Positions 1-6,966 of a stretch of DNA of 17,747 nt are shown here, piece by piece. Each line of letters begins with the position of its first letter. Position 1 is the first letter of the stretch. The DNA is from Pseudomonadota bacterium (GTDB lineage Bacteria; Desulfobacterota; Anaeroferrophillalia; Anaeroferrophillales; Tharpellaceae). A program made the position numbers and the translations under genes. A model generated the notes under the pieces. The model worked only from the letters and a program-made list of their open reading frames with translations. It did not search any database and was not told the origin of the DNA. The stretch spans positions 1 to 17,747 of the forward strand of contig WFRP01000200.1 of NCBI GenBank assembly GCA_015486505.1. Direction: 5' to 3'.

Positions 1-150
1 TTGCAAAACTCGCTTACGCTCAAACAGTTGCAATGCTAATGGGCTCCCGCTCGCTTCCGAAAAACAACGAAATCGTTTCCGCAACCGCTTACGAAAAACC
101 ACCCCCGCCCCCTCCAGAAGGTGGGGGGTAAAATTTGGCTGAATAGTTAC
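1..150 (-). mobile_element. MITE copy A (IS66-like ends), partial at window edge
   Basis: This is the right-hand part of a non-coding element. Its terminal inverted repeat GGCTGAATAGTTAC lies at 137-150 and the other end is outside the window. The body matches copies D (4714-4944) and E (from 17543) in reverse orientation, including the C-rich hairpin segment around 102-128 and the hexamer CTAATG at 36-41. The expected 8-bp target duplication on this side would be GAACGAAT (151-158); its partner is not visible. The element reads into the 3' end of the protease gene and supplies its stop codon. It has no coding capacity. Confidence 0.85.
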
Positions 151-1388
151 GAACGAATTTTCCGCAGCGCCTTGATCCTTGCCAACAGGGGCGGATGGCT
201 GTAATTAAGAAAAACATATAGCGGATGCGGAGTCAGATTCGCAAGGTTATCATGGGCCAGTTTTTTCAGGGCATTTACCATGGTTTCCGGCGCGGCCGTG
301 GTTTTCGCCGCGAATTTGTCCGCCTGAAACTCGTGGCTGCGGGAGAGTGCCTGGAGCAGCGGGCTCAAAACCATTTCCACCGGCGCGAACAGCAGACTGA
401 AAAAGATAAGGCCGGCGGCGATTGAGGTATGCTCCAGGTGAAATGCCTGATAAAGTTCCGGCTGTTTAAGAAAATAGCCCATCAGAAAAAAAATAATCCC
501 CTGATGAATGACTGAGATGGCGGTCATTTTGAGGATATGTTTCTTTTTATAGTGTCCGATTTCATGGGCGAGAACCGCCAGCAGTTCCGGGACGCTATGC
601 TGTTTGATTAAGGTGTCAAACAGGGCGACCCGGCGGCGCTTGCCGAAACCGGTAAAAAAAGCGTTACCTTTTCCGGAGCGTTTGGAGCCGTCGACAACAA
701 AGACGTTGGTTAATGGAAAGTTGACCTTTTCACCATATTTTAAGAGGCTCTCTTTAAGTTCACCTTCGGGCAGGGGGGTAAATTTATTAAAAAGCGGCAT
801 AATCCAGGTTGGCGCAATCAGTTGAAGGCCCAGAGTAAAAAATGCCGTCGTCAGCCAGGCGTAGAGCCAGGCGGAATCTCCGGCGTTCTGAAAGAACCAG
901 ATGATACCGGCCAGCAGCGGGGTTCCGAGAGTCAATGAAAGCAGCATAACCTTGATTCTGTCAAGAATAAAGGTTTTCCAGGTGGTCTGGTTGAAACCGA
1001 AACGCTCCTCTATGACAAAGGTGTTGTAGATGGCAAAGGGAAGGTTCAGCAGTGAACGCGCCAGCAGAAGCACGCCGATAAAGAGCAGGCCGGAAAGTAA
1101 CAGGTTGCCGTTGCTTTGCGTAATACTCCATTTATCCAGCAGATTGAAACCGCCGAGAAACCAGAAAAGCAGAGTGATGAGCAGTGAAAAAAGGCTTTCA
1201 CATTGACCAAAAATTGTGTTTGCCCGCAGGTAGTCACGACTCTTGCGATACTCTTTTTCAGCAATAAGATCGGCAAATTCAAGCGGCGGGGTGCTTGTCT
1301 GCCGGCGCAGGTTGAGAATATCGGCGATTAAATTAAGCAGATAATCTCCGACAAGGGCGATAAGAATAATAACTGCGTATCGATTCAT
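147..1388 (-). CDS. M48-family (Ste24/CaaX prenyl protease-like) membrane metalloprotease
   Basis: Predicted integral-membrane zinc endopeptidase of family M48A, about 413 residues, the usual size for bacterial Ste24 homologues. The zinc motif HEIGH is at residues 275-279 (H275 and H279 bind zinc, E276 is catalytic). The third ligand is the Glu in SHEFQAD (E353). Hydrophobic segments lie near residues 5-25, 65-85, 98-118, 145-167, 175-197, 290-306 and 322-345, flanking the catalytic domain as in the family. I prefer the ATG at 1388 over an in-frame TTG at 1391, because the GGA at 1396-1398 is spaced properly only for the ATG. The last codon and the TAA stop fall inside MITE copy A, so the native C-terminus may have been altered; it ends in a short KIRS tail. 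Bacterial members degrade or process membrane proteins; true prenyl-CaaX processing is not expected. It is last of three minus-strand genes, 100 bp after the thioesterase gene. Confidence 0.9.
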   Translation of the reverse strand: MNRYAVIILIALVGDYLLNLIADILNLRRQTSTPPLEFADLIAEKEYRKSRDYLRANTIFGQCESLFSLLITLLFWFLGGFNLLDKWSITQSNGNLLLSGLLFIGVLLLARSLLNLPFAIYNTFVIEERFGFNQTTWKTFILDRIKVMLLSLTLGTPLLAGIIWFFQNAGDSAWLYAWLTTAFFTLGLQLIAPTWIMPLFNKFTPLPEGELKESLLKYGEKVNFPLTNVFVVDGSKRSGKGNAFFTGFGKRRRVALFDTLIKQHSVPELLAVLAHEIGHYKKKHILKMTAISVIHQGIIFFLMGYFLKQPELYQAFHLEHTSIAAGLIFFSLLFAPVEMVLSPLLQALSRSHEFQADKFAAKTTAAPETMVNALKKLAHDNLANLTPHPLYVFLNYSHPPLLARIKALRKIRS

Positions 1389-1488
1389 CAAGGTTCCGGA
1401 CGTATATTTAATTAGTGATCGGGGTTGGGATCTTGCCGGTATTTTAAGTTCCGGTTAAATTGCTCAGAGCCGGGGGTCTTCGGTTTTT

Positions 1489-1920
1489 TTACGATGGGAA
1501 AAGTTTGGCGAAAGCTGCAGGCATGCGGGCGATTTTTCTCTTCTTATAATCAAAAAAGACAATGCCGGTTTTGGCCCGGGCGACTTCGGCGCCGGTTTTG
1601 GCGTTTTTTATGTGATAGAAGAAATTGCAGCCGCTATTTTTCGGCGCATAGATGGCGATATTAAAGTTTAGACTTTCGCCCCAGCTGACTTCAGCTTTAT
1701 AGGTGATTGCCAGATCGGCCATGATGATACCGACTCCGTCGACATCAATCTCACTGAAATTATAATTTTGTAAAAACCGCACGCGGGCTTCGTGCGTTAA
1801 CGATATGATACGGTCGTGACCTAAATGGTTGCCGTAATTAATGTCGCTGATTCGGGGAGTAATCTCGGTACGAAAAATAAATTGCTGCGCTTTCGGCAGT
1901 TCAAGTCTGATTCTGTCCAT
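1489..1920 (-). CDS. Hot-dog fold acyl-CoA thioesterase (4HBT/YbgC-like)
   Basis: A 143-residue protein of typical single hot-dog domain length. The N-terminal segment 'RISDINYGNHLGHDR' followed by 'THEARVRFL' corresponds to the 4HBT catalytic region, with D27 in the position of the YbgC-type catalytic aspartate. It is followed by the long helix and the strands 'ITYKAEVSWGESL' and 'AKTGIVFFDY'. Family members hydrolyse acyl-CoA or related thioesters in the cytoplasm; the substrate cannot be told from sequence. No clear Shine-Dalgarno precedes the ATG. A TATAAT-like -10 (minus strand, 1960-1955) lies 35 bp upstream. The matching -35 position falls inside the inverted repeat of MITE copy B, which inserted 56 bp upstream of this gene. 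Confidence 0.85.
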   Translation of the reverse strand: MDRIRLELPKAQQFIFRTEITPRISDINYGNHLGHDRIISLTHEARVRFLQNYNFSEIDVDGVGIIMADLAITYKAEVSWGESLNFNIAIYAPKNSGCNFFYHIKNAKTGAEVARAKTGIVFFDYKKRKIARMPAAFAKLFPS

Positions 1921-1975
1921 CAGCGCAGGATAACAAAAAATGACTGATTTTACAATTATAAATTTGGATTTTTCT

Positions 1976-2374
1976 GTAACTGTTCAGCCGAATCCGGGGT
2001 CGGGCGCGGTTTTTCTCCGCCAGGCGTTAAGATTTTTGTTTTTCCTTACGCGCGCTGCGCCCGCCTTGCAAAACTCGCTTACGCTCAAACAGTTGCAATG
2101 CTGATGCGGGAACAAATTCCGCAACCCAAACGGAGCCTTGCGGCCCGCACCCAAGGGCACTTCCGATGGTCGCAAATAAGTACTCTTATCAGAACATTTT
2201 CTTGTTTTTACAGTTGAAAAAAGCTGTCGAAAAAAACAAGAAAATAACCTGTAAGGTACTGATGGGCTCCGGCTCGCTTCCGAAAAACAACGAAATCGTT
2301 TCCGCAACCGCTTACGAAAAACCACCCCCGCCCCCTTCAGAAGGTGGGGGGGTAAAATTTGGTTGCATAGTTAC
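1976..2374 (-). mobile_element. MITE copy B (IS66-like ends), complete, with nested hairpin repeat
   Basis: A 399-bp non-coding element with ends GTAACTGTTCAGCC (1976-1989) and GGTTGCATAGTTAC (2361-2374), flanked by a perfect 8-bp direct repeat ATTTTTCT at 1968-1975 and 2375-2382. Its outer parts match copies A, D and E in the reverse orientation. About 158 extra bases (2107-2264) interrupt it between two CTGATG hexamers (2101-2106 and 2259-2264), at the point where copies A, D and E have a single CTAATG. The insert carries the bulged hairpin repeat at 2179-2260. It lies between hcp and the thioesterase gene. Short open frames across it look like noise. Confidence 0.9.
2179..2260 (+). repeat. 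Bulged hairpin repeat, copy 1 (nested in MITE copy B)
   Basis: An 82-bp unit starting AGTACTCTTATCAG and ending CTGTAAGGTACT. The two arms pair as AGTAC/GTACT, CTTA/TAAG, CAG/CTG and ATTTTC/GAAAAT. They leave two unpaired T bases on the left arm and a 3x3 internal loop (AAC/AAC). The apical part differs in sequence and length from the copies at 11874 and 11997, while the arms are identical. The same upstream segment (CGCAAATA) precedes all three copies. Confidence 0.75.
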
Positions 2375-2399
2375 ATTTTTCTTTTGTTTTACAGCGATA

Positions 2400-2439
2400 A
2401 AAAGAGCCGCAAAGGGAAAATCCGTTTTGCGGCTCTTTT
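2400..2439 (-). terminator. Rho-independent terminator downstream of hcp (probably bidirectional)
   Basis: A 14-bp perfect stem (2400-2413 with 2426-2439, core AAAGAGCCGCAAA) and a 12-nt loop. Read on the minus strand it ends in CTCTTTTTATC, a good U-tract, 50 bp beyond the hcp stop. The plus-strand reading also has four T's. A second GC hairpin (GCCCCGG at 2444-2450 with CCGGGGC at 2460-2466) lies between it and hcp. Confidence 0.85.
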
Positions 2440-2489
2440 GCCGGCCCCGGCCTGATAAACCGGGGCTGGGCTAAGGGGGTTGGCTGTAA

Positions 2490-4154
2490 TTATTCGCCTT
2501 TCATCATTGCCGCGATATCGTCTTCGACGGTTCCGATCGGTTTGATGTTGAATTTTTCAACCAGAACATTAACGACGGTCGGAGAGAGAAACGCCGGCAG
2601 GGTAGGCCCTAAGCGAATCCCTTTAACTCCGAGGAAAAGCAGGGCCAGAAGAACGGCGACCGCTTTCTGCTCGTACCAGCCGATATCAAAAGAGATCGGG
2701 AGATCGTTAATATCGTCAAGTGCAAAAACCTCTTTCAATTTGAGGGCGATAACCGCCAGCGAGTAGGAGTCGTTACACTGGCCCGCGTCCAGAACCCGGG
2801 GAATGCCGCCGATATCGCCGAGGTCAAGCTTGTTGTAACGGTATTTAGCGCAACCGGCCGTCAGGATAATCGTATCTTTGGGCAAATTCTCGGCCACTTC
2901 CGTGAAATAAGCGCGGGCTTTCTGGCGGCCGTCGCAGCCGGCCATAACTACAAAACGTTTAACCGCACCGGATTTAACCGCATCGACAACCTTGTCGGCC
3001 AGGGCCATAACCTGATTGTGTGCGAAACCGCCGACGATTTTACCGGTTTCAATTTCGGTCGGCGGCGCGCATTTTTTGGCTTTCTCAATAATGGCCGAGA
3101 AATCTTTTTTGCCGCCTTTCGCTCTTTCCGGAATATGATTGGCGCCGACAAAACCGACAACCCCGGTCGTAAAAAGCCGATCCAGATAGGTGTTATCTTT
3201 TTTCAGCGGAATAACACAGTTGGTGGTCATTAAAATCGGGCCGTTGAAAGATTCGAATTCCTGATTCTGGTGCCACCAGGAACCACCGTAGTTACCGACC
3301 AGGTGCTCATATTTTTTCAATTCCGGATAGTAGTGACAAGGCAGCATCTCGCCATGGGTGTAAACATCAACGCCGGTACCTTCAGTCTGCTTGAGCAGCT
3401 CTTCCATATCCTTTAAATCATGGCCGCTGATCAAAATGCCGGGGTTGTTGCGGACGCCGAGGTTAACTTCAGTAATCTCCGGATTACCGTAGGTTGTGGT
3501 ATTGGCCTTGTCGAGCAGAGCCATGGTGTTGACGGAGACTTCACCGGCTTTCATGACCAGGCCGATCATCTCGTCAACGGAGAGATCTTCAGTCGTTGAG
3601 TTTAAGGCTTCAAGCAAAAAGGCGTAGATGCCGTCATCTTCATAGCCCAGCACCGCGGCGTGTTCAGCGTAAGCGGCAATCCCTTTAAGACCGAGAATCA
3701 GAAGCTCGCGCAGGGAGCGGACATCTTCATTCTCAGTCGCAAGAACGCCGACCGTTTTGGCTTTTTCAGCCAATTCAGCCGGGTCGTCCGTAAACCAGGT
3801 CGCGGCATCCGGCAGAGCGCCGCTGAAATCCTGGCCATTTTTCTCTTTGTAGTCGGCAAGAAATTTAGCCTGCAGCGCTTTTTTGCGGGCCAGCGACTCT
3901 TTAACGTAAGCAATCAGGCTTTCGTTATCAAAGTTGGCGTTGGTAATCGTTGTAAACAGAGCTTTAGCAACAAACAGGGCCGTGTCATTATCCTTAAGCC
4001 CGAACTCTTGCAACTTTTTGCCGTAAACGGCAATACCTTTAAGGTTGAAAATCAACAGATCCTGCAGCTCGGCAGTATCTCCCGGTTTGCCACATACACC
4101 TTTAATGGTACAGCCCTGGTTTTTCGCGGTTTCCTGACATTGAAAACAAAACAT
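2490..4154 (-). CDS. hcp: Hybrid cluster protein / hydroxylamine reductase
   Basis: A cytoplasmic Fe-S protein that reduces hydroxylamine to ammonia in vitro and acts as an NO reductase / S-nitrosylase in nitrosative stress (established for the family). At 554 residues it is the full anaerobe-type length. The N-terminal cluster motif is C3-x2-C6-x8-C15-x5-C21. The hybrid-cluster ligands are all present: H245, E269, C313, C407, C435, C460 and E495. These sit one residue later than the Desulfovibrio vulgaris Hcp numbering as I recall it. An AAGGAG Shine-Dalgarno (4166-4161) precedes the ATG by 6 nt. No Hcr-type reductase gene is adjacent. Upstream is a perfect TTGAC-TTAA-GTCAA palindrome; a strong hairpin terminator follows. 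It is divergent from the chemosensory operon, and two MITEs lie in the gap between them. Confidence 0.97.
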   Translation of the reverse strand: MFCFQCQETAKNQGCTIKGVCGKPGDTAELQDLLIFNLKGIAVYGKKLQEFGLKDNDTALFVAKALFTTITNANFDNESLIAYVKESLARKKALQAKFLADYKEKNGQDFSGALPDAATWFTDDPAELAEKAKTVGVLATENEDVRSLRELLILGLKGIAAYAEHAAVLGYEDDGIYAFLLEALNSTTEDLSVDEMIGLVMKAGEVSVNTMALLDKANTTTYGNPEITEVNLGVRNNPGILISGHDLKDMEELLKQTEGTGVDVYTHGEMLPCHYYPELKKYEHLVGNYGGSWWHQNQEFESFNGPILMTTNCVIPLKKDNTYLDRLFTTGVVGFVGANHIPERAKGGKKDFSAIIEKAKKCAPPTEIETGKIVGGFAHNQVMALADKVVDAVKSGAVKRFVVMAGCDGRQKARAYFTEVAENLPKDTIILTAGCAKYRYNKLDLGDIGGIPRVLDAGQCNDSYSLAVIALKLKEVFALDDINDLPISFDIGWYEQKAVAVLLALLFLGVKGIRLGPTLPAFLSPTVVNVLVEKFNIKPIGTVEDDIAAMMKGE

Positions 4155-4194
4155 ATTGATCTCCTTTTTGGTTAAAGTTAATTATTTTAATCCT

Positions 4195-4200
4195 TATTTA
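4195..4200 (-). promoter_or_regulatory. Candidate hcp -10 element
   Basis: TAAATA on the minus strand. A start about 7 nt downstream (near 4188) would place the palindrome at 4223-4236 centred at -41.5, the usual class II activator position for CRP/FNR proteins. The 5' leader would be about 34 nt. This is inferred from spacing only. Confidence 0.45.
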
Positions 4201-4222
4201 GTCGAGAGCCGCACCATTAACA

Positions 4223-4236
4223 TTGACTTAAGTCAA
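4223..4236. promoter_or_regulatory. FNR/HcpR-like operator upstream of hcp
   Basis: The perfect 14-bp palindrome TTGACTTAAGTCAA, centred 75 bp upstream of the hcp ATG. It fits the half-site spacing of CRP/FNR-family sites (5 + 4 + 5). HcpR, a CRP/FNR-type regulator of hcp in anaerobes including deltaproteobacteria, is the most likely binder. FNR proper prefers TTGAT-N4-ATCAA. Confidence 0.65.
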
Positions 4237-4263
4237 AAGATAAAAATAATAGCAAAAATTCTT

Positions 4264-4540
4264 GTAACTATTAAGCCAAATTTTACCCCTCCCCCACCTT
4301 CTGGAGGGAGCTGGGGTGCGCCCAGCGGATTGCCCTTGGGGTGCGCCCAGCGGATTGCCCCTGGGTGCGGGCCGCAAAGGCCCAATTGGGTTGCGGGGAT
4401 TGTTCCCGCATTAGCATTGCAACTGTTTGAGCGTAAGCGAGTTTTGCAAGGCGGGCGCAGCGAGCTTAAAGGAAAAACAGAAATCTTAACGCCGAGCGGA
4501 GAAAAACCGCGCCCGACCCCGGATTCGGCTGAATAGTTAC
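4264..4540 (+). mobile_element. MITE copy C (IS66-like ends), complete, alternative core
   Basis: A 277-bp non-coding element with ends GTAACTATTAAGCC (4264-4277) and GGCTGAATAGTTAC (4527-4540). The flanking octamers AAATTCTT (4256-4263) and AGATTCTT (4541-4548) match at 7 of 8 positions, an aged target duplication. The core differs from copies A, D and E. Between the C-rich hairpin and the CATTAG hexamer (4409-4414) it carries the GC-rich segment that also precedes the bulged hairpin repeats at 2107 and 11817, but the hairpin itself is missing. It includes a 25-bp tandem duplication at 4313-4362. Confidence 0.9.
4313..4362 (+). repeat. 25-bp tandem duplication inside MITE copy C
   Basis: Two head-to-tail 25-bp units (4313-4337 and 4338-4362), each containing GCGCCCAGCGGATTGCCC. 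They differ at one base (T versus C at the 24th position). A single version of this segment occurs near 11851-11865. This looks like recent slippage in the MITE core. Confidence 0.85.
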
Positions 4541-4713
4541 AGATTCTTTTGACCATAAAAGGCCGTTTTGGGTTTGTTTTTTTCGTTTCTCCAGCCTGAT
4601 ATACGAAATCAGGATAGTTTTCCACAGAAACTATTCAATTGTCGATACAAATTTTCCGCAGATAGTAATTGTGATTCCGGTTTTTATATGTACATATAAT
4701 TTGAAAAATGTTA
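4541..4713. other. Non-coding spacer between MITEs C and D, with two abutting hairpins
   Basis: This AT-rich stretch holds no convincing ORF. Two small perfect hairpins abut: CCTGAT/ATCAGG at 4595-4613 and ATAGTTT/AAACTAT at 4614-4634. A plus-strand TATAAT at 4695-4700 could be a -10 for the chemosensory operon, but its best upstream match, TTGTGA at 4669-4674, is 20 bp away, so the promoter call is weak. MITE copy D has inserted just downstream at 4714. Confidence 0.4.
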
Positions 4714-4944
4714 GTAACTACTCAGCCAAATTTTACCCCCCACCTTCTGGAGGGGGCGGGGTGGTTTTTCGAAGCGGTTGCGGAAACGATTTCGTTGTTT
4801 TTCGGAAGCGAGCGGGAGCCCATTAGCATTGCAACTGTTTGAGCGTAAGCGAGTTTTGCAGGGCGGGCGCAGCGCGCGTAAGGAAAAACAGAAATCTTAA
4901 CGCCGAGCGGAGAAAAACCGCGCCAGATTCGGCTGAATAGTTAC
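4714..4944 (+). mobile_element. MITE copy D (IS66-like ends), complete
   Basis: A 231-bp non-coding element, the cleanest copy. Ends are GTAACTACTCAGCC (4714-4727) and GGCTGAATAGTTAC (4931-4944), with a perfect 8-bp target duplication AAATGTTA at 4706-4713 and 4945-4952. Inside, a CCCCC(A)CC TTCT GG(A)GGGGG hairpin follows the left end, and the single hexamer CATTAG lies at 4821-4826. It lies 96 bp upstream of the methyl-accepting protein gene. Confidence 0.93.
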
Positions 4945-5040
4945 AAATGTTATTTATTCGAAAAGTGTTATTAATATTGATGGACTTTCAACCGATCAAA
5001 TCCCTGGTCAAAAACCACTTCGAAAAATAGTGAGGCCGCA

Positions 5041-6966
5041 ATGTTTAAGAGATTCAAGCTCCAAGCAAAAATTATGGCAGTTATGGTCGTTTCCACATTT
5101 GTTGTTTGCGCTCTGCTGGTGACAAACAATGTCAGCAGTATGTCGGACTTGATCCGGAAAGCTGAACGTAAAGAACTTGAGACCCATATGAAATCCATCA
5201 ATCGAAGTATTATTATGGAAGGTGTCAAGGCGAAAACTTTAAGCGCGTTGGTGGCCGGGATTCCCCTGGTTCAGGAAAAATTTCACGCGGGCGACCGCAA
5301 GGGTCTGGCGGATATGTTCCTGCCGGGATTTAAAACCCTTAATGAAAAATACGATGTCGCCCAGTTTCAGTTTCTCTATCCCCCGGCAACCTCTTTCCTG
5401 CGCGTGCACAAGCCGGAAAAGTTTGGTGATGATCTTACCAATATGCGCCACTCGATAGTTGCCGCGAATAAAATCCGCCAGGCTTTGAGCGGAATTGAAA
5501 ACGGAGTGGCCGGACTTGGAATCCGGGGCGTGGTGCCGGTGAAGTATGCCGGCAAACATGTCGGGGTGGTTGAATTCGGCTTAGGTTTCGGTCAGCCCTT
5601 TTTTGAAAATTTCAAAAAGCAGAACGGGGTTGATGTCGCTCTGCATCTGCGGGCTGGAGAACGCTTTAAAACCATTGCTACAACTATGGGAGATAAACCT
5701 CTGTTTTCAGATGAAAAATTAGAAAAAGCCATGCTCGGTGAACCCCAGTTCGGACACTATGTCATCAAGAAAGTTCCGTATGCGGTTTATGCCAAAAAAG
5801 TAAGTGACTATTCCGGCGATCCCATCGGAGTAATCGAGATTGCCATAAACAGCAGCGGTTACAGCGCCTCTCTGAGCGCCGCCCGCACAAATGGTATTAT
5901 CATCGGCTTTTTGGCAATGCTAATCGGAATTGTGATTGCCATGCTGACGGCCAGACACCTGGTCGGACAGGTAAACCGGGTTCTGGCCGCGGTAAATCTG
6001 GTAGCTGAAGGGGATCTCTCGGTTGAAATCAATGTCGACGGCAACGACGAAATCTGCCAACTGGGCCGGGCTACCAATCTGATGCGCCTCAAACTGCACG
6101 ATATGGCTTCCGAGGTTCGCGCCAAAGCCGAAGCCGTTAACAGCGCGGCCCAGGAAATTGCCGCTTCCGTTGAAAGTCAGGCGGCGGCAACGACTGAAAT
6201 GTCATCTTCAGTCGCCGAGATTACATCAACCATGGAGGAATTTTCCGCGTCTTCAACCCAGATTTCCGAAAACGCGAAATCGGTTGTGGATATTGCCGGG
6301 CAGACTCTGGAAGACAGCCGCAGCGGTTCCGAGGCGATGCAGTCGGTGCTGGTCAAGATGGATGATATCCATAAAGAAAACCAGCATAGCCTGCAGGAGA
6401 TTGTGGACCTGGGCACTAAATCAAAGCAGATCAGCAAGGTGATGGAGATTATCAACGCGGTGGCGGATCAGACCAAGCTGATTGCTTTTAACGCGGCGCT
6501 TGAAGCTTCAAGCGCCGGAGACGCGGGCCGGCGTTTTTCCGTGGTGGCCACGGAAATCCGCCGATTGGCTGACAGTGTGACGACTTCAACCTCAGAAATT
6601 GAAACGAAAATCAATGAAATTCAGGATTCCATCAATCGTCTGGTCATCACTTCCGAAAAAGGCGCCCGGGGGATTATCGCCGGTACCGATGCCAGCGCCC
6701 TCACTGCCGACCGCTTGAATGTAATCGTTACCGCCGCCAGCCAGACCAACAGTTCGGCTCAGCAGATTTCAATTTCCACCCAGCAACAGCAGACCGCCAG
6801 CAGCCAGGTGTTGCTGGCCCTGCGTGAAATTGTTTCCGCCAGTTCGCATACATCCAAGTCCATTACGCACATCTCCCAGATTAGTAAGGATATGGCGGAG
6901 CTTTCATCGGAATTGTCACGGGTTGTTGATCAGTTTAAACTTGAACAGAAGGAGGAGACGGCGTGA
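5041..6966 (+). CDS. Methyl-accepting chemotaxis protein, WspA-like, dCache periplasmic sensor
   Basis: Membrane chemoreceptor of 641 residues. Transmembrane helix 1 spans about 11-30. The periplasmic region (about 31-282) resembles the dCache_3 double sensor domain (the run 'FLYPPATSFLRVHKPEKFGD' and 'IRGVVPVKYAGKHVGVVEFG'). Transmembrane helix 2 spans about 285-303, then HAMP (304-357) and a cytoplasmic signalling coiled coil. The hairpin tip 'ADQTKLIAFNAALEASSAG' (475-493) with GRRFSVVATEIRRLADSV is of the type I associate with WspA and other alternative-function receptors rather than the classic chemotaxis tip. There is no C-terminal pentapeptide for CheR/CheB docking. GTGAGG precedes the ATG by 5 nt. 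It is first in the operon, and its stop overlaps the cheB GTG start. Confidence 0.92.
   Translation: MFKRFKLQAKIMAVMVVSTFVVCALLVTNNVSSMSDLIRKAERKELETHMKSINRSIIMEGVKAKTLSALVAGIPLVQEKFHAGDRKGLADMFLPGFKTLNEKYDVAQFQFLYPPATSFLRVHKPEKFGDDLTNMRHSIVAANKIRQALSGIENGVAGLGIRGVVPVKYAGKHVGVVEFGLGFGQPFFENFKKQNGVDVALHLRAGERFKTIATTMGDKPLFSDEKLEKAMLGEPQFGHYVIKKVPYAVYAKKVSDYSGDPIGVIEIAINSSGYSASLSAARTNGIIIGFLAMLIGIVIAMLTARHLVGQVNRVLAAVNLVAEGDLSVEINVDGNDEICQLGRATNLMRLKLHDMASEVRAKAEAVNSAAQEIAASVESQAAATTEMSSSVAEITSTMEEFSASSTQISENAKSVVDIAGQTLEDSRSGSEAMQSVLVKMDDIHKENQHSLQEIVDLGTKSKQISKVMEIINAVADQTKLIAFNAALEASSAGDAGRRFSVVATEIRRLADSVTTSTSEIETKINEIQDSINRLVITSEKGARGIIAGTDASALTADRLNVIVTAASQTNSSAQQISISTQQQQTASSQVLLALREIVSASSHTSKSITHISQISKDMAELSSELSRVVDQFKLEQKEETA

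Noticed and set aside
4233..4625. Open frames crossing MITEs (also at 1984-2325 and 2166-2474)
   Set aside because: They run across element ends and hairpins, differ between copies and have no ribosome sites or recognisable domains.
4960..5000. Sigma-28-type promoter (CCGATCAA near 4989) for the receptor gene
   Set aside because: The -10 differs from GCCGATAA and no convincing TAAA lies at the right spacing.
4980..5030. 16-codon ORF just before the receptor gene
   Set aside because: It has no Shine-Dalgarno, no overlap with the receptor start and no other support, so chance is likely.
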